NCBI GenBank assembly: GCA_921293015.1
Contig: OV121095.1
Span: forward strand, 39,467,484-39,531,483
DNA: 64,000 bases
Direction of reading: 5' to 3'
Source: Phorcus lineatus
Lineage: Eukaryota > Mollusca > Gastropoda > Trochida > Trochidae
Shown: piece by piece, positions 14,231-27,345 of the stretch
How positions within the stretch are numbered: the stretch's first letter is position 1
Layout: every line of letters begins with the position of its first letter
The notes under the pieces: generated by a model
Databases searched by the model: none
Told to the model about the DNA's origin: nothing
The model's input: the letters and a program-made list of their open reading frames with translations, nothing else
Program-made: the position numbers and the translations under genes

Positions 14231-14619
14231 GTTTTTGTATTAACAAGTCTATTGGAAGTATTTCATATGTACTTAATAATTATGTTAAACAAATGTTAAT
14301 ACGAATACAAATGTTAAAATATATATATGTTTTTTCATAAATTTGAAAAATTAAATAATTTGTCGTCAGAAGTATTTTATTTTTCAAATATACATTTACT
14401 TAACGTGCGACCTTCATCACCTTGTTACACACACATATGTGTATATATAATATGTATGAATTAATCCCCATCTTCGTAACTTTCTTGCTACCGGTTTTAG
14501 CAATCTGTTTTTGCACAGGAAAACGCGTATGGCGCAAAACAAAAGTTGACGATCCGTTTAACTTTTTTGGTAGACCAGACATTCATGCATACCAAGAAGT
14601 GCGGAACAGTAAGTCGCGC

Positions 14620-16369
14620 AATTGCTTTTCATTACAAAAATCATTTGTTATATATATTATCACATAAAAACACAAAACGGATTTCTTACCACAGTTCTGA
14701 TTTTTTCTCAGATTCAATCACTCTTCTGAATGTAGACACTTATCCGCTAAACTGTTTTGAATACCTTTTTGTACAAACTAGCTGTGGTTTATGTCATAAA
14801 CGTGTCATGAAGGGCTCATAGTATTATCTTTCTGACTGTCTTATCTTCCCCATAATCCCATATGATGGAATAGGGAGACGTTAAAATCTCAACTAACATA
14901 TCAGCGCTATAAAGATGTTAGATTCATAAATCATTGCGTTGTCGGTGAGTTTGATTTAATAGTTCAAATTATTACATGCATATATAACTATAACAAACAA
15001 TCGTCATTTGATAGGAAAATGAGCTTCAAAGTACTCCATGAAACTTTTGCAATTTCGGTGTGTTTTTTTGATGTCATAACCATATTTCTAGGTCTGTGAA
15101 AGAAAGCTGGTCCAGAAAAATAGTCAATTCAGTATGACAAAATCGTCTTAGACATATTTTATATGAGAATGTGACAACCAAAATACATTTTTTTGTTCGT
15201 GTTTAACATAACAGCATTTGGATTTGGATTTTTTTAAAGTTCTAACTCGCGATCGACGCTCTGTCTTATTATTTCGTCAACAGATTAAGACTATCATGCA
15301 ATAGAGAATAATTGAAATCAGCTTCTTCGTTATAAGGTGAAGACATAGTAAATTGATTGCCTTAAATGGGATTTCTCCAGTTCGTGGATACTGTACAGCA
15401 AGACTTTAATTTGGTCAATTATGCTCAACTCTTTCTACCAACGAATTGGGACATGCTTTCTGTTTCGTTGTCACCAATTTCATTCTAAGGATAAGGTTGG
15501 ACACGCGTTGTAAAATATTTTGCAAAGAGGATTTCTCACTATTCCCTGACTGTTTGTCATTGATGTTTGAAAAAAGATCAAAATGTTTGTATTGATGTGA
15601 TATTCTAACTAAGTACCAACGTTCTTTATAAATTCTATCATTTTTTCTCATAGATTTTACATATGACCTGATAATTCATCCATTAACCGGTACCAATTTT
15701 TTATGTCACAGCGCGTTTTTTCTCTATATTTTCCTCATCTATATCATATCTTCATTTAAATACAAATGTTTACTTAAAAATTGAGAACGCATGCATCATC
15801 TTTGATTTCTTCTGGTTACTGTACGTATTTATTGAACATTTTCAAGGAAACCTTATTTACTTATGACATTTAGCAGGGATCACCATCCGTAAATGCCTTT
15901 TGTATGTACCTTTCCTGTGTGAACGAACTCATAATTTTAAAAATAACTTCTGTTGTATATTGTTAAATCATGTTAAACCCACCAAGGTCATCAGTATTGG
16001 TCAATAGGGCCTAAATATTGGTTTGACAGCAATTATCATAAATACATGATTATATAGTATGATTGTGTCGTGATCCCAAGCACAAACAAATCAGTTATGT
16101 TGATTATTGCTGTATTCTGCCATGAACCAATATTTATACAAATATTATCCTCAAGTTTCCATCACTAAAGCAATGATTACGTCACATCGATTATGTGATG
16201 AATACGTATTTATGCTTATACCACTTCTCCTCGGCGTGTCATCACTATAGGAATGATTGTGCCGTGAACCCTAACGAACACAAATCAGTGAGACTAATTA
16301 TTTCCCGATAAGCTTCTGATACCCTGCCCCGGGGCTAGAACAGACCCATACCCTGGGGAATAGTTATAT
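14620..16369. other. Intergenic, nothing recognised
   Basis: A+T-rich sequence without recognisable genes. A 78-codon frame on the minus strand at 15415-15651 is basic and lysine-rich but matches no family I know. The texts around 16060 and 16250 share a gattgtg(t/c)cgtga(t/a)cc word followed by acaaatcag, which hints at an old local duplication. Confidence 0.5.
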
Positions 16370-16454
16370 GTGAGGCTTACTTTGTATGTTATTTTTCATT
16401 TACAAATATGTATCGAAGGATTCAATGCTATTTCATTGTTTGAATTATTTCATG

Positions 16455-16640
16455 TTAAAACATTTATGTCTCTTTTACTCTCTTTGTCTCTCACTCCTTT
16501 TCTGTCTAGCTCTCTCTCTGTCGTTCTCTCTGCTTTGATCTCTGTATCTACAAGTAGGTCTCTCTCCGTTTATCTGTCTCTATCTGTCTCTATCTATCTA
16601 TATATATCTCTGATACCCATTCTCTCTTTACCCTCTCGAT
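16455..16640 (+). repeat. Pyrimidine-rich (TCTCTG/TCTAT)n low-complexity tract
   Basis: About 180 bases dominated by tctc, tctg and tcta words directly upstream of a tRNA-derived SINE. The serine/leucine-rich 111-codon frame over this tract (16370-16705) is an artefact of composition. It then runs into the SINE head. Confidence 0.9.
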
Positions 16641-16660
16641 TACATATTATCGATACAACT

Positions 16661-16870
16661 GGGGAAATAGCTCAGTTGGTAGAGTGTCATCTCATTACCC
16701 AATAGCAGGGGTTCGATTTCTGTTCGCGTCATTCCAAAGTACGTTAAAAGATGAGGTCCTTACTTGATGCTCAGGATTAAAAGAACATGACATCGCATTA
16801 ACTGGCGCTGCACTGTGTCTGCCGCGTACAGAATGCTCAAAGCAAATTTTAAAAGTACACTGTATTGCGG
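16661..16870 (+). mobile_element. tRNA-derived SINE, + strand
   Basis: The head resembles a tRNA. It starts with ggggaaatagctcagttggt, which contains an A-box-like tagctcagttgg about 8 bases in. A B-box-like ggttcgatttc follows at about 16710, so an internal pol III promoter is visible. After the tRNA-like part (to about 16735) comes an unrelated body with tgaggtccttacttgatgctcagga and a conserved-looking ctggcgctgcactgtgtctgc. A free tRNA gene is unlikely because the acceptor and T-stem pairing is poor and there is no terminator close by. From memory, similar SINEs with a 'gctcag...' body are common in molluscs. The 3' end near 16870 is approximate. Confidence 0.75.
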
Positions 16871-16879
16871 ACAATAAAG

Positions 16880-17590
16880 AATAACATTATTAAATCCGAC
16901 TTATTCTTTCTAAGCGACATCGAATATTTAGATACAAGGTCAAAGTATAGAATCGCTGTCGTGTTGTGTCTACACACTTCATCGAATTGATTAAAATTAT
17001 AAATGTATCTTGAAGTTGAAATATTATTCAGTATAAAATCAGTCAGTGAAATGCTCGCTTTAGTTTAACGCAAATCAGTTTAAATTTGTCCCGGCTTTTT
17101 GACAAGAACTTTGAAGTGTGTTCATATTAAAATTAAAAGGTCGATCTGTAATAAGTTTACATTTTTGTCGTTTTTCTTCTTTTGTTCTCACAGTATATCT
17201 ATCTTTGAAAATCGGCCAGCATACAAGTGCTGTGGAAACAATGACTAAACCTATCCGTCTGTTCCTTGCAATGGAAACACGCAAAACAGTCGCGGCTAGT
17301 TCTTTCAGTATCACTAACTAAATTAGGCTTCATTTGTTTGCTGAATGATAAGCGACCGTTTGCAATATATAATTTATACAAGGGTGTTGGCAGGTATATA
17401 CTTTATACAGTGTACAGTCAGAGAATATATAAATTACTGCACTGTTATACTACATGGGTTGAAATGGTCGGTAGAGTTATTGGTCAGTGGTTAACACATT
17501 ACCACTTAAGGAGTTTCATACAGTGTCACCTGTACGGATAGGAAGGTCCGGAGATAGTGTTTTTTTGCGAACACAGATCACTGATTAATG
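16880..17590. other. Intergenic, nothing recognised
   Basis: Several overlapping open frames of 60-91 codons occur on both strands at 17075-17541. None has a recognisable motif, and the overlap on opposite strands suggests chance. Confidence 0.5.
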
Positions 17591-17599
17591 TTTGGAGAC

Positions 17600-18347
17600 A
17601 CGTTTAACAGGTACGTCTGGGACAATAATGACAGGAGGGGGTGGGAAGGGGTCATATGGGCGGGGAGGGACGTACTTTGCATGAGACCCAACTTGGAAAG
17701 AGCGGGGCCGGTCACAGCGCGTGCGGGTGTGACGTACAAGTCACCTGACCCGACTAGCAGACGATAGTTTTCGCGCACGCTTTCAAGCGGACGAAAGCGG
17801 CGAAGCAAATGGGTTTAAACGGTAAAGGGGCCCGGCTTTATGCGAGTGTTGCCGGCCAGATGACTTCAACTGCTTCATTTCTCGCTAAATTATGGCCAGG
17901 AGTAATGATTTCACTGCGAACCGGACGCGTTTAGAAGTATACGTTCTTACGAACATTTGCCCTGCTGAAATTTGCCTATTTTTTTCAGAAACTTGGCGTG
18001 CACTGTTTAGGAAACAACCCTCACGGTTAATCCCTGCATCTAACCGCATGCACTCGCTCTAGAGAAGAAGGGGCGAAGGACGTCACTATGGACTCTTAAA
18101 CAGACAGGACCAAAAGGAAGGATTACGAAAACGACGACTGTTGTGGAATGCTGACTGGGGGGACCCGATCGGATTTCTCCCAAGCTTCAACACTTGCTTG
18201 TTTTATTAGCGGAGAGAAACCCGAGAAATCATCTCGGTTGTAGCTCCCTCCAACTGGAGTTTGCGTGTTCAGTTTTTCTGTGCAAAGGAATAATACAGCC
18301 TCTAGTGTGGAATCCTAGCCTTGTCTTTGTGTGGGATATACGTAACA
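17600..18347 (+). promoter_or_regulatory. Probable Wnt11 promoter and 5' leader
   Basis: Base composition changes here to a locally G+C- and CpG-richer stretch (for example around 17635-17850), as expected near a developmental gene promoter. Visible motifs are a CRE-like tgacgtac at 17730-17737 and an E-box cacctg at 17742-17747. A polypyrimidine tract ending in an AG at 17987-17988 (tttttttcag) could be the acceptor of a 5' UTR intron, in which case the leader exon would run from 17989 to the start codon. No start site or TATA box could be fixed. The region is placed by its position upstream of coding exon 1. Confidence 0.45.
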
Positions 18348-18433
18348 ATGCTGATACCCAACGCCGTCCTGTTTCTTCGTCTAATCCCCCTCCTGCTCCT
18401 TTGCTGTGACCCTTCCGTCGCTGTCAAATGGTT
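18348..18433 (+). CDS. Wnt11: Wnt11-family gene, coding exon 1 (signal peptide)
   Basis: Encodes 28 residues plus two bases of the next codon. A start Met is followed by a hydrophobic core (AVLFLRLIPLLLLCC) and a likely signal peptidase site near PSVA, then VKW and the first two bases of a Leu codon. The donor gtaagt (18434-18439) follows at once. Together with exon 2 the junction reads KWLAL, the block that follows the signal peptide in vertebrate Wnt11 (IKWLAL in human WNT11, from memory). That makes the short exon much more convincing than its length alone. The start context is aacaATGc. There is no in-frame upstream ATG that I would prefer. The product is a secreted, lipid-modified ligand of Frizzled receptors that acts mainly in planar polarity and cell movement in the Wnt11 family. 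The exon was found by looking for a match to exon 2, so independent transcript support would be valuable. Confidence 0.85.
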
Positions 18434-20797
18434 GTAAGTATTTTGTTTGTCATGCTCACACACGATATACACTCGATAAAAAGCCCCCTTGGAATAATAT
18501 TTACCTCTCACGTCTCATTATAACCCTTAATAATTCTGTCATTACCCCGGTCATATCGGCTAACGGCGAATGATTCCCCTATTACTGTACAAAATAAACA
18601 TTTTAGCAAAAACGGCCAGACAAGACAAATTAAATACTCGAAAAATAGCATTTTATCATGCAGCTTTGAAATAGTCACCTTCGGAATGTTGGAATTGCTA
18701 GCTACGATATCAAAAGATCGGGTACATGAAAATGTTTAGTCTAAAAACATGGACTTTCAGGCAATGTCATCACTTAAGTAAACTGACATCAACAGCCATG
18801 CCAGAATAACGATGTCGCATTACTCGTTCATCTTTCTTGTAGTGTGCGAATAATAGGGTTTGGATATTTGAGTTAACTTACCATTACTTATATCATCAAT
18901 TTGTTACATGAATTTAAATGAGTTTCACGTTCATGTACGATAAAATACATTAAAACAAGTTGTGAATAAAAGTTTGTAAACTACCGATTGGTTAAGTATA
19001 TTTTGGACAAACTGATGAATAGATTATTCAAACTAACACTGCAACGGCTTTACGGAATAAGATAAGTGAATGCGATATTTGCAAGTCAAATTTTCTAAGG
19101 AAAACAAAACTGTGACATATTTATGTTCGCCTTATATTCACTGTCAATTTTCCTATTTAAGAGGTTTTGCAAAACTTGACCATAAAAGACTGAGTGTCGT
19201 TACGGTTATGTTTTATAGGTTTGAAAATATTTTCCTTATACTTCAGATGCTTCTAAAATATTAAAAAATATTACGCGAGTCTTTGCATGAGAGGTTTTCT
19301 TCAAACGCCGGCATGAGAAGATTTTATCTGTCACAATTTAGCAATTTTAGCAACTCGGTAGCGTGGCGTCCCGTATAACACAACCACTCATGTTTTCAAA
19401 ACTGGTGTGAAATGTGTCATTCACAAAATTGGATGCATTGAAAATGGTTAACTCAGTGGGCCTATTAAAGCGAATGTCTCCCCTTTCAGTTAGTGATTAG
19501 ACGAGCCACAATATACTCCCCTCCGGCGAGTGCTTGTCAATCGCACCATTATGTACACGTACATACACATATCTATCCCGAGTTTTCCCATTGTATATTT
19601 CTAATTGAAACAGTCATTATGACGTAACGCTACAATTCTACCGGTGTTAATGGATGATGGAGAAAGGACATCCCACTTCACAAGCTCCCTAACCGATCTT
19701 CATTTCCCAAAATACGCGATTAATTTCGCATTTGAGCGACAGGTGATGTTTTTCATTGACAGTCCCATGTTACCTGCGGATTTTCCGCGCTTCATTAGAC
19801 ATCTAACAGTCTTATATCACCGTAATTGTGTAAACTATTCATTGTGTCGGCATTGTTTAATACCACACAATGGACAATGCTTATGGTTTACGTGTCTGGG
19901 TTGTAAACGTTTATTATTTTACCGCCTTTAAGTTGTTAATTAAGGCGATCTTACATAATATGCCATGATGCGATGGTGGGTATTCAGTGTTATCTCGCTT
20001 GTAAATGAGTTACAAAATGATAGAAGAAGAAGAAACATATTTTATTTAAGTGTCACTCAGCGTACATTCATGGAGCGAGTTATAAAAACAATATGTTAAA
20101 AGTATACTCACTGTCCGGCCAGGAATGGCCTATGAAACACTAAATCACATTATAATCACAATAGCTAAGAGCGCTTAAGCGCTAAAATAATTAAAATGTA
20201 ATTTATATTGATAATGATAGACGGTGACTTTTGCATCGGTATACAATAGATCAGTATAAAAATGTTAAACTGAAATGGTGTGTCTTTTGGCCATTTCAGT
20301 CCAATCAAATATCATGGTAACACTGTAAAAAATTAAATTGTAAGACACCAACTTATAAAAAAACTGGACCAACTGTATAATTGTAGAAAGGAGTTATGAA
20401 TCAAATAATTTATTGCATGCCACGTTTACCAATAGAATGGTCTGCGAAAATTTATAATGCAGTCTACGACAATCTGCCTAAATGTCAAAATAAGTAAATG
20501 GTAATTATCCATATAAAAAGATTCAATTGATTGGTAAACAATATCTAATTATATTGGAAAGTTCAGAATATTAAACGGGAAGTATTGTCGACATTTATAA
20601 TGCGTAAAAAACCACTAACTTATACCCATTAATGTTTCTTTATTAGAAACTTTTTAAACACTACTTTCCTAATTTTTATATATCAATTGTAAATATATAA
20701 AATTAGAAAATAAGAAATAGTCAACACTCAATAAACGCAAGATTGTTAATTCATTAAAATGAACATCGTATGAAGACGCAACAGAAACACGTGATGC

Positions 20798-20833
20798 ATC
20801 ATATTTACAAACCAAAAGGTTTGTAAATATGAT
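20798..20833. repeat. Perfect hairpin, 16 bp arms, 4-base loop
   Basis: The arm atcatatttacaaacc (20798-20813) is followed by aaaa and its exact reverse complement (20818-20833). It is inside Wnt11 intron 1. It may be the joined ends of a small foldback element or a structured site in the pre-mRNA. There is no T-run to make it a pol III terminator and no sign of a microRNA-length stem. Confidence 0.8.
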
Positions 20834-23800
20834 CAACAAACAAAAGGTAGTGACATTTAATCCCGTCATACATAAACTTCATACCAAAGCATGTTAGTTC
20901 ATAAAGCGCGTTCCACAGACAAATGGTAGCCCAGGTCCCGTGTAGAACGGGACTTCAATAGTAGCACCCTAGTGATCGTGAAACCCTCGTCAATCACTCC
21001 CCTCTTTTCATTCACCGGTTGAAACAGTGTCTCAATGAATCTAGGGTCTGATTAGTGTACTTGCCCCGAAAATATTCACTGTTAGTTTAAATATCAAGCA
21101 GAATGTACCTTTATATTTTAAAAATTGTTAGGCATTCTTTCCATAATTTGACACAAATTTGAAATATGTTTTCCTAAAGAATTCTTGGAATCGGATAGGT
21201 TTTATTCGGTTACTACGCGATTAGAATGCTTATTTGAATATTAATTCCAACTGTAATTTATATGTTTTCAGTTAATGATAATAAGCTGTTATTTACGTAA
21301 TTTATTATAAAATAAACAATGATAAAGTTGTATTTGGTGTATTTACTAAATTTTTTGTGTAAATTGTAAATTTGACAAACAAAAATGCGTTGAAAATTTT
21401 ATTCGTTTCTGCGTAAGTTCACGTCTAACTAGACGCAGAGTTTAAAACAATGCATTAGGTAGGTTTACAAATGCTACATGAAATAAAATATTACATATTT
21501 TACACCAACAAACTTTCCGTGAAATTTTTAAAATTCCATAATGTGAGGTATCTACAATGCAGACTACACAAGAATAATCATAATAACTCCTTTAAGAGGA
21601 CATGTAGATGAAACAGTAAAATGTAACTACCATATCTATTATTTGAAAGAAACCTTCGGTAAACCCAAACCTTATTTTGGAAAATTTCACTATCGTTTTT
21701 TCAACGATATCAAGACAGACTTCAAAGCATATATCTTATAATCATCAGGTTTTTGCACGTATGTTACGACCATAGAATTTATTTATTTCAATCTATTAAC
21801 AATGACGTTTTGATAATAGATCATCTGATTATAAGAATATTTAATTCCTTTATTTACCATTTGGTAAATATTGTCTACAACATAACCCCTCCCTACACAC
21901 AGCGACCACAGGATTCCCAAACAAAGAGAGATGTAAACACAGAGAAAAGAGTTAACTTTATTTGAAACGGATTTGATATTTCTTGAACTGTAATGTAGAT
22001 ACCCGACCAATACATATAATAACACAATGACTTGTACATATTGTTTTATACATAACACTTTTATGGTCATCAAATCTTGAATCACTCATAATTATATGTT
22101 TGTCAGTAAATTTCAATTGTTATTTCATTCCGACAAATACATTTTTCAAGTTGACATTTTGTCTCTGAAATTCAAATATGGGAACCAAATGTCGGCATTA
22201 TAACAAAGATAACGAAAGTAAGGTCTGTGAAATTTCCATGTGCATCAAGGCGGGAGGGGGAGAGAGATGGGGCGGGGACAGGAATGTAAATGCCTTAACT
22301 AAATCCTCTAAGCCGTTAAATCCAGACGTTTATGGAGTTCGCCTTCAGGTTAAACTACTCATAACCCCACAACCCCCCACAAACTTCCCAGGCAAATATC
22401 ACTTATAGTTATAAATATCATGCACCTCACTTTCTTTCTGTAACAGTCGTCTCCTATTTGATCGACCATTTTTATGCGATCTTGGCGTCGTCTTCTTTAA
22501 GGTGAAACACCATATCTCATACTTTAACTGTTCTGCGATCTGTCACTGCCTTTGATTCATGCGAAATATGTATTTGAAAATTATAATTAATGTCACAGTT
22601 TACACCTCTGATACTTAAAGATGAATTTCATGCTTTTGGTTTACAAACTTTTAGCTTATGCTGAGATATAACACTGATAGAGTTGATTGTTTGAATGTCT
22701 TTAAAAACATGTTTTCTTTTACACAAATTATCATCCTATGAACAATATACCTGTAGGAATACACTCCAAAATGTCTGCTACTTTCATTATTAAACACAAA
22801 ATATATAAAACACATATCTAAAAAAAGGTTGACAAAAATATTGAACAATAATAACATTTTCATATCTTGAAATTAATCGTATCAAGACTGATTGTTGTGA
22901 AACAGAAAATTTTAATTCATTTCTAACATAAAGTAATAACTAACGCATATGTTAAACAGTAACTTAAATGTAGTGTTGTGATATTGAATATTACCAAATA
23001 GTTATTAAAAATTCCCAATATGATGTCCAGATATTTATAAATTGCAAATGCTAGTATCAAAACTTGTTCTTCTGGAATAAGATATTGGAACATAATAGCG
23101 AGATGCAGTAAACAGGGTGTTTACATGACGCACTGCCGATCAAAGTAGTCGGCTTTTCAGGCTGTCAATTTCAATAGAGTGTTGATAAGACGATACTTTC
23201 GCACAGGTGGGCTGCAAGTTGTACGTGTACAGGGTTACGGTACCTTTATACATGATACGCGATTTAGAGTTTGTGTGTGGTTATTTGTTTCATTATTTAG
23301 ATTTCTCTAAAGGTCATTTTTGGGTACGAGGGCGCATATGTACATGTACAAAAATGAAACGTAATGCATGACCGTTCAGTGATAAACCTGTATAGTGTGG
23401 TATGATGGTAAGAAATTGATAAAACATTATCATAGAACATTTATTGAGAGAAAAGTAAGGATATTACAGTTATATGAAAACCGTAGAAAATGATAGCGGT
23501 AGGTTGAAACAGTTTGATTGACTTAATTTTCTAAATATCAAATCGTTCAATAAGAAAAAGAGTTTTGAACTTCATTTAGAATCTATATATTACATTTTGA
23601 CTAATTAGTTGTTGGTAGAGTTAGTTTGTAGGTAAGATTAAGAGTTTTGTTTGAAAAAATATTTTTTAACAATTTGGATGAATTGCATCTTTAATTTTTA
23701 CATATTCGAATATTTCGTCAAACGTTTTATTAGTATTCTATAAGATGATTTGTAGATTTATATTTTAAACATAGTTAAAAAACCAATGGGCTCAATTGAA

Positions 23801-24899
23801 TTGATCAATGTGCATTTTAAAAATGTATGCAAGGATATATGAACCGGTCCCGTCACCAGATGTTGACAACAGGTGCCCGTTGACGGTACAAAAGCTGAAA
23901 TTGAACGGATGACTATCTCTATTCGGCAGTAAGTCAAATCTATCGAAGTAAACCACGTTTATATCACAGAATCATCTTCACGTTTATTGAATTAACCTGA
24001 CACTGGTTGTATTTTCGGGTTTATAGAATTGTTTCCCTTTTATATTGATGAATGAAAGTTTTTTCATTTGCGAGATTTATCTTTTTAAACATGAAGCAAT
24101 GATTTTTATGAAACGGAATTAGAGTTACTGTTATTTCCCTACATATCTGCATGTTATGTTCATTTTTAATAGAAATCAAATGACAACAAAGTTAGATGTA
24201 TAGTTGTAACTGTTATGCTTACCTGAACAAGATACTTTTATTTTGATTTGTTAAAAATGATTACATATGAAAATTGATCAATACAAATAATTACATTTAT
24301 TTTCAATTTAATATTTTATATATTTCCGTAAACAGTGTTATGTAATTGATTTTCATTCATGATGCCCTATTTTTGGGCTTATGGATAACTTTGTGCTTTA
24401 AATATATAATAAATTTGTTTGATATATTTTGTCAATAGAAAATGACGTAATAGTTTGACGAAAGGCTTAAAAGAAAAAATTCAGTTTGATTTTGTATGTA
24501 CATTGACTACTAAGGTTATGTGCTGAAACGGAAATGCAAAAACATTTTCCCCGAACTCAATTTGATAAGAAAAAAATAAAAACATGTTAAGGAACTTTTG
24601 TTAGACAAATGGTGCATCATTTCAAAAGTATTATAAGCAAACACAAATAAAAATCGATTCATAGATACAATGTGATAGGGATTCATTATTTTATAATAAT
24701 GAGATAGAATGCTTTTGTAACATTGCTATGTAATAAAACATAGATTTTACTAATCAAAAACGCCTACAAGACAAAGCAATTCGCTTCATTAAGGAAATAT
24801 CTAGAAATAGAAAAATGGTTTAAAGTGGGGAAAGTGAGGATATCGAAGTTTTTCTGACGATCCTTCTTCGTTGACAGTGATCGTGTAACTGATAATAAC

Positions 24900-25475
24900 T
24901 TATGTGTACTATAACTGCAAACTACATGCACATGGTACCGATGTTAACTTTTACAATGATAGTTATGTACATGGTACTTGCCATTACCTATAAACTGATG
25001 GCAACGGTGATGGTACTGATCATAACTTATACATTGATTGTAACGTACATGGTACCGATGTTAACTTATACAGTGATTGTTGCGTACATGGTACTGATGT
25101 TAACTTATACACTCTTAGCAACTTACCTGGTCCCGATGTTAACTTGTACAAAGATTGTTTCGTACATGGTACTCATGTTAACTTATATCCACTGTTGGCA
25201 ACTTACTTGGTACTGATATTAACTCATACAATGATTTGTGCGTACATGATACTGATGTTAACTCATACAAAGATTGTTGCGTACATTGTACTTATACCCT
25301 CTTAGCAACTTACATAGTACTGATGTTAAGTTATACTATGATTGTTGCGTACATGGTACTCATATTTACTTATACAGTTGGCAACTTACTTGGTACAGAT
25401 GTTAATTCATACAATGATTGGTGCGTACATGATACTGATGTTGACTTATACAATGATTGAGACGGTCATGATACC
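24900..25475 (+). repeat. 39 bp minisatellite in intron 1
   Basis: The core unit is gtacatggtaccgatgttaa followed by cttatacagtgattgttgc (39 bases). It recurs many times with point changes. An alternative middle, cactcttagcaacttac, replaces tacaatgattgttgcgtac in some units and gives a higher-order pattern. Because 39 is a multiple of three, a + strand frame stays open over 24902-25216 and again over 25236-25460, reading hydrophobic 13-residue repeats of the type YMVPMLTYTVIVA. No splice sites, and the location inside an intron, make coding unlikely. Confidence 0.9.
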
Positions 25476-26699
25476 TATGTTAACTGACGTACGCTAATGG
25501 TAATAGATAGGTTACTGATGTTAACTAGTACATTTGTACTATTAGTCCATCGAACACCGCTCAGCAACATCATCTAATGTGTACTCCTTTACTAACTCAT
25601 CATTAGTCAATCATTATTACCGATGAGCAATGCTTTACCATTCAATGATCACTTCTGGTGGAGTTATATTATCAAAGCTTATAAATCTTATGGCATATTT
25701 TAATCGTAACATTTCTGATGACAAAAACAATAATAAATATAGTAAATCAAATGATCTTTTTGAGTCATTATTGGTAAATCTTATTAACAGAACGTGTATA
25801 GTTTCAATATCAATAGGCATTTATAATTTTATAAATTCATTGTTATAATTTCATTATCACCACATTTAAATGTAGGTTAGATGACATATATACCTCTATA
25901 TACTGATATATATATGATCAGATTTCAGTCCTTATGTCATTTAAATTTGATTTAGTTTTAAAAATCGTCACATTTATATGTAATAATGTTTTCCTATCAT
26001 CATAAATACGTTTTATAAAAGGAAATATGTATTATGCAATTTGAGTCTTATATGTAGAGGAATATAATAAAGTTTGAATAATTACGACTTTCAAAAACAA
26101 AACTTTCAAAGTTTTATCATCAATAAATCAAAATCAAAGGTGTTTTTAAAACATCATATATTATATATGTAGCGTTTCTATTATATTATATTTAGTTTTA
26201 CTTATCAATCCTGTTAATCGTAGTTTGATATTTTATACATAAAACAGAATAAACGAACAGAACAAAATTTATTTCGTATATTTGGCCATGAACCAAACCT
26301 GCAGTGGTCATAAAGTTTGTGATTATACAATGTAGCGAATTAATAAGAGCTCTATGAGTTTTACAGAATTTCGCAACGTATATGCTTTTCAAAAAAAGGA
26401 TAATTAAGTAATATGAACATGAGTGATGGCTAATTATGGTAACATGGGGGTAAATAAGATCTTAAAGTGAATCTGTTAAACTAACATATCTTATTTCATT
26501 TTATAATCTTGACATATTAACAAATATGATGAAGTGTTATAATCATCAAATGTAAATCTGATGTGTAATGATCTTTATGACATATTCATCTTAAGATTGT
26601 TTATCACAAAATCACGTATATCTGGTTTTGAAAAATAATCGGCATTTAAGTATTAAATCTAATGAAGGTTTAGGAGGAATATCAAGTCACAAGTCATAT

Positions 26700-27345
26700 A
26701 AAGTTACAAACTAGTTGAAGTGATTGGACTGTGACACAAACTAGTTGAAGTAATGTTTTACGACACTAAATAGTTTCAATAATAAGTCTCTGACTGTGAC
26801 ACAAACTAGTTGAAGTAATGTTTTACGACACTAAATAGTTCCAATAATAAGTCTCTGACTGTGACACAAACTAGTTGAAGTAATGTTTTACGACACTAAA
26901 TAGTTCCAATAATAAGTCTCTGACTGTGATTCAAACTAGTTGAAGTAATGTTTTACGACACTAAATAGTTCCAATAATAAGTCTTTGACTGTGATTCAAA
27001 CTAGTTGAAGTAATAAGGCTGTGATTCAAAATAGTTGATGTAATAAGGCTGTGATTTAAACTAGTTGATGAAATGAGAATGTGACACAAACTAGTTGAAT
27101 CAATAAGACTGTGACACAAACTAATAGAATCGATGTTGTACAACTCAAAGTAGATAAAGTAATGTGGCTGTGACAAGAATTAGTTGAAGTAATGTTGTAC
27201 GACTCAAACTGGTTAGAGTAATAAGGCTGTGACACAAACTAGTTGTAGTAATGTTGTACAACTCAAACTGATAGAAGTATTGTTGTACGACACAAACTAG
27301 TTGAAGTAATGTTGTACGACACAAACTAGTTGCAGCACATGTTAT
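26700..27345 (+). repeat. 65 bp to about 30 bp minisatellite in intron 1
   Basis: The block gtga(c/t)(a/t)caaactagttgaagtaatg begins at 26731, 26796, 26861, 26926 and 26991, an exact 65 bp period over four full units that include tacgacactaaatagttcca and ataagtctctgact. After 27000 the array changes to shorter units of about 30 bases (aataaggctgtga..caaactagttgaagt) and continues to about 27340. Frames on the minus strand reading SLxHSLIxST repeats are by-products. Confidence 0.92.
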
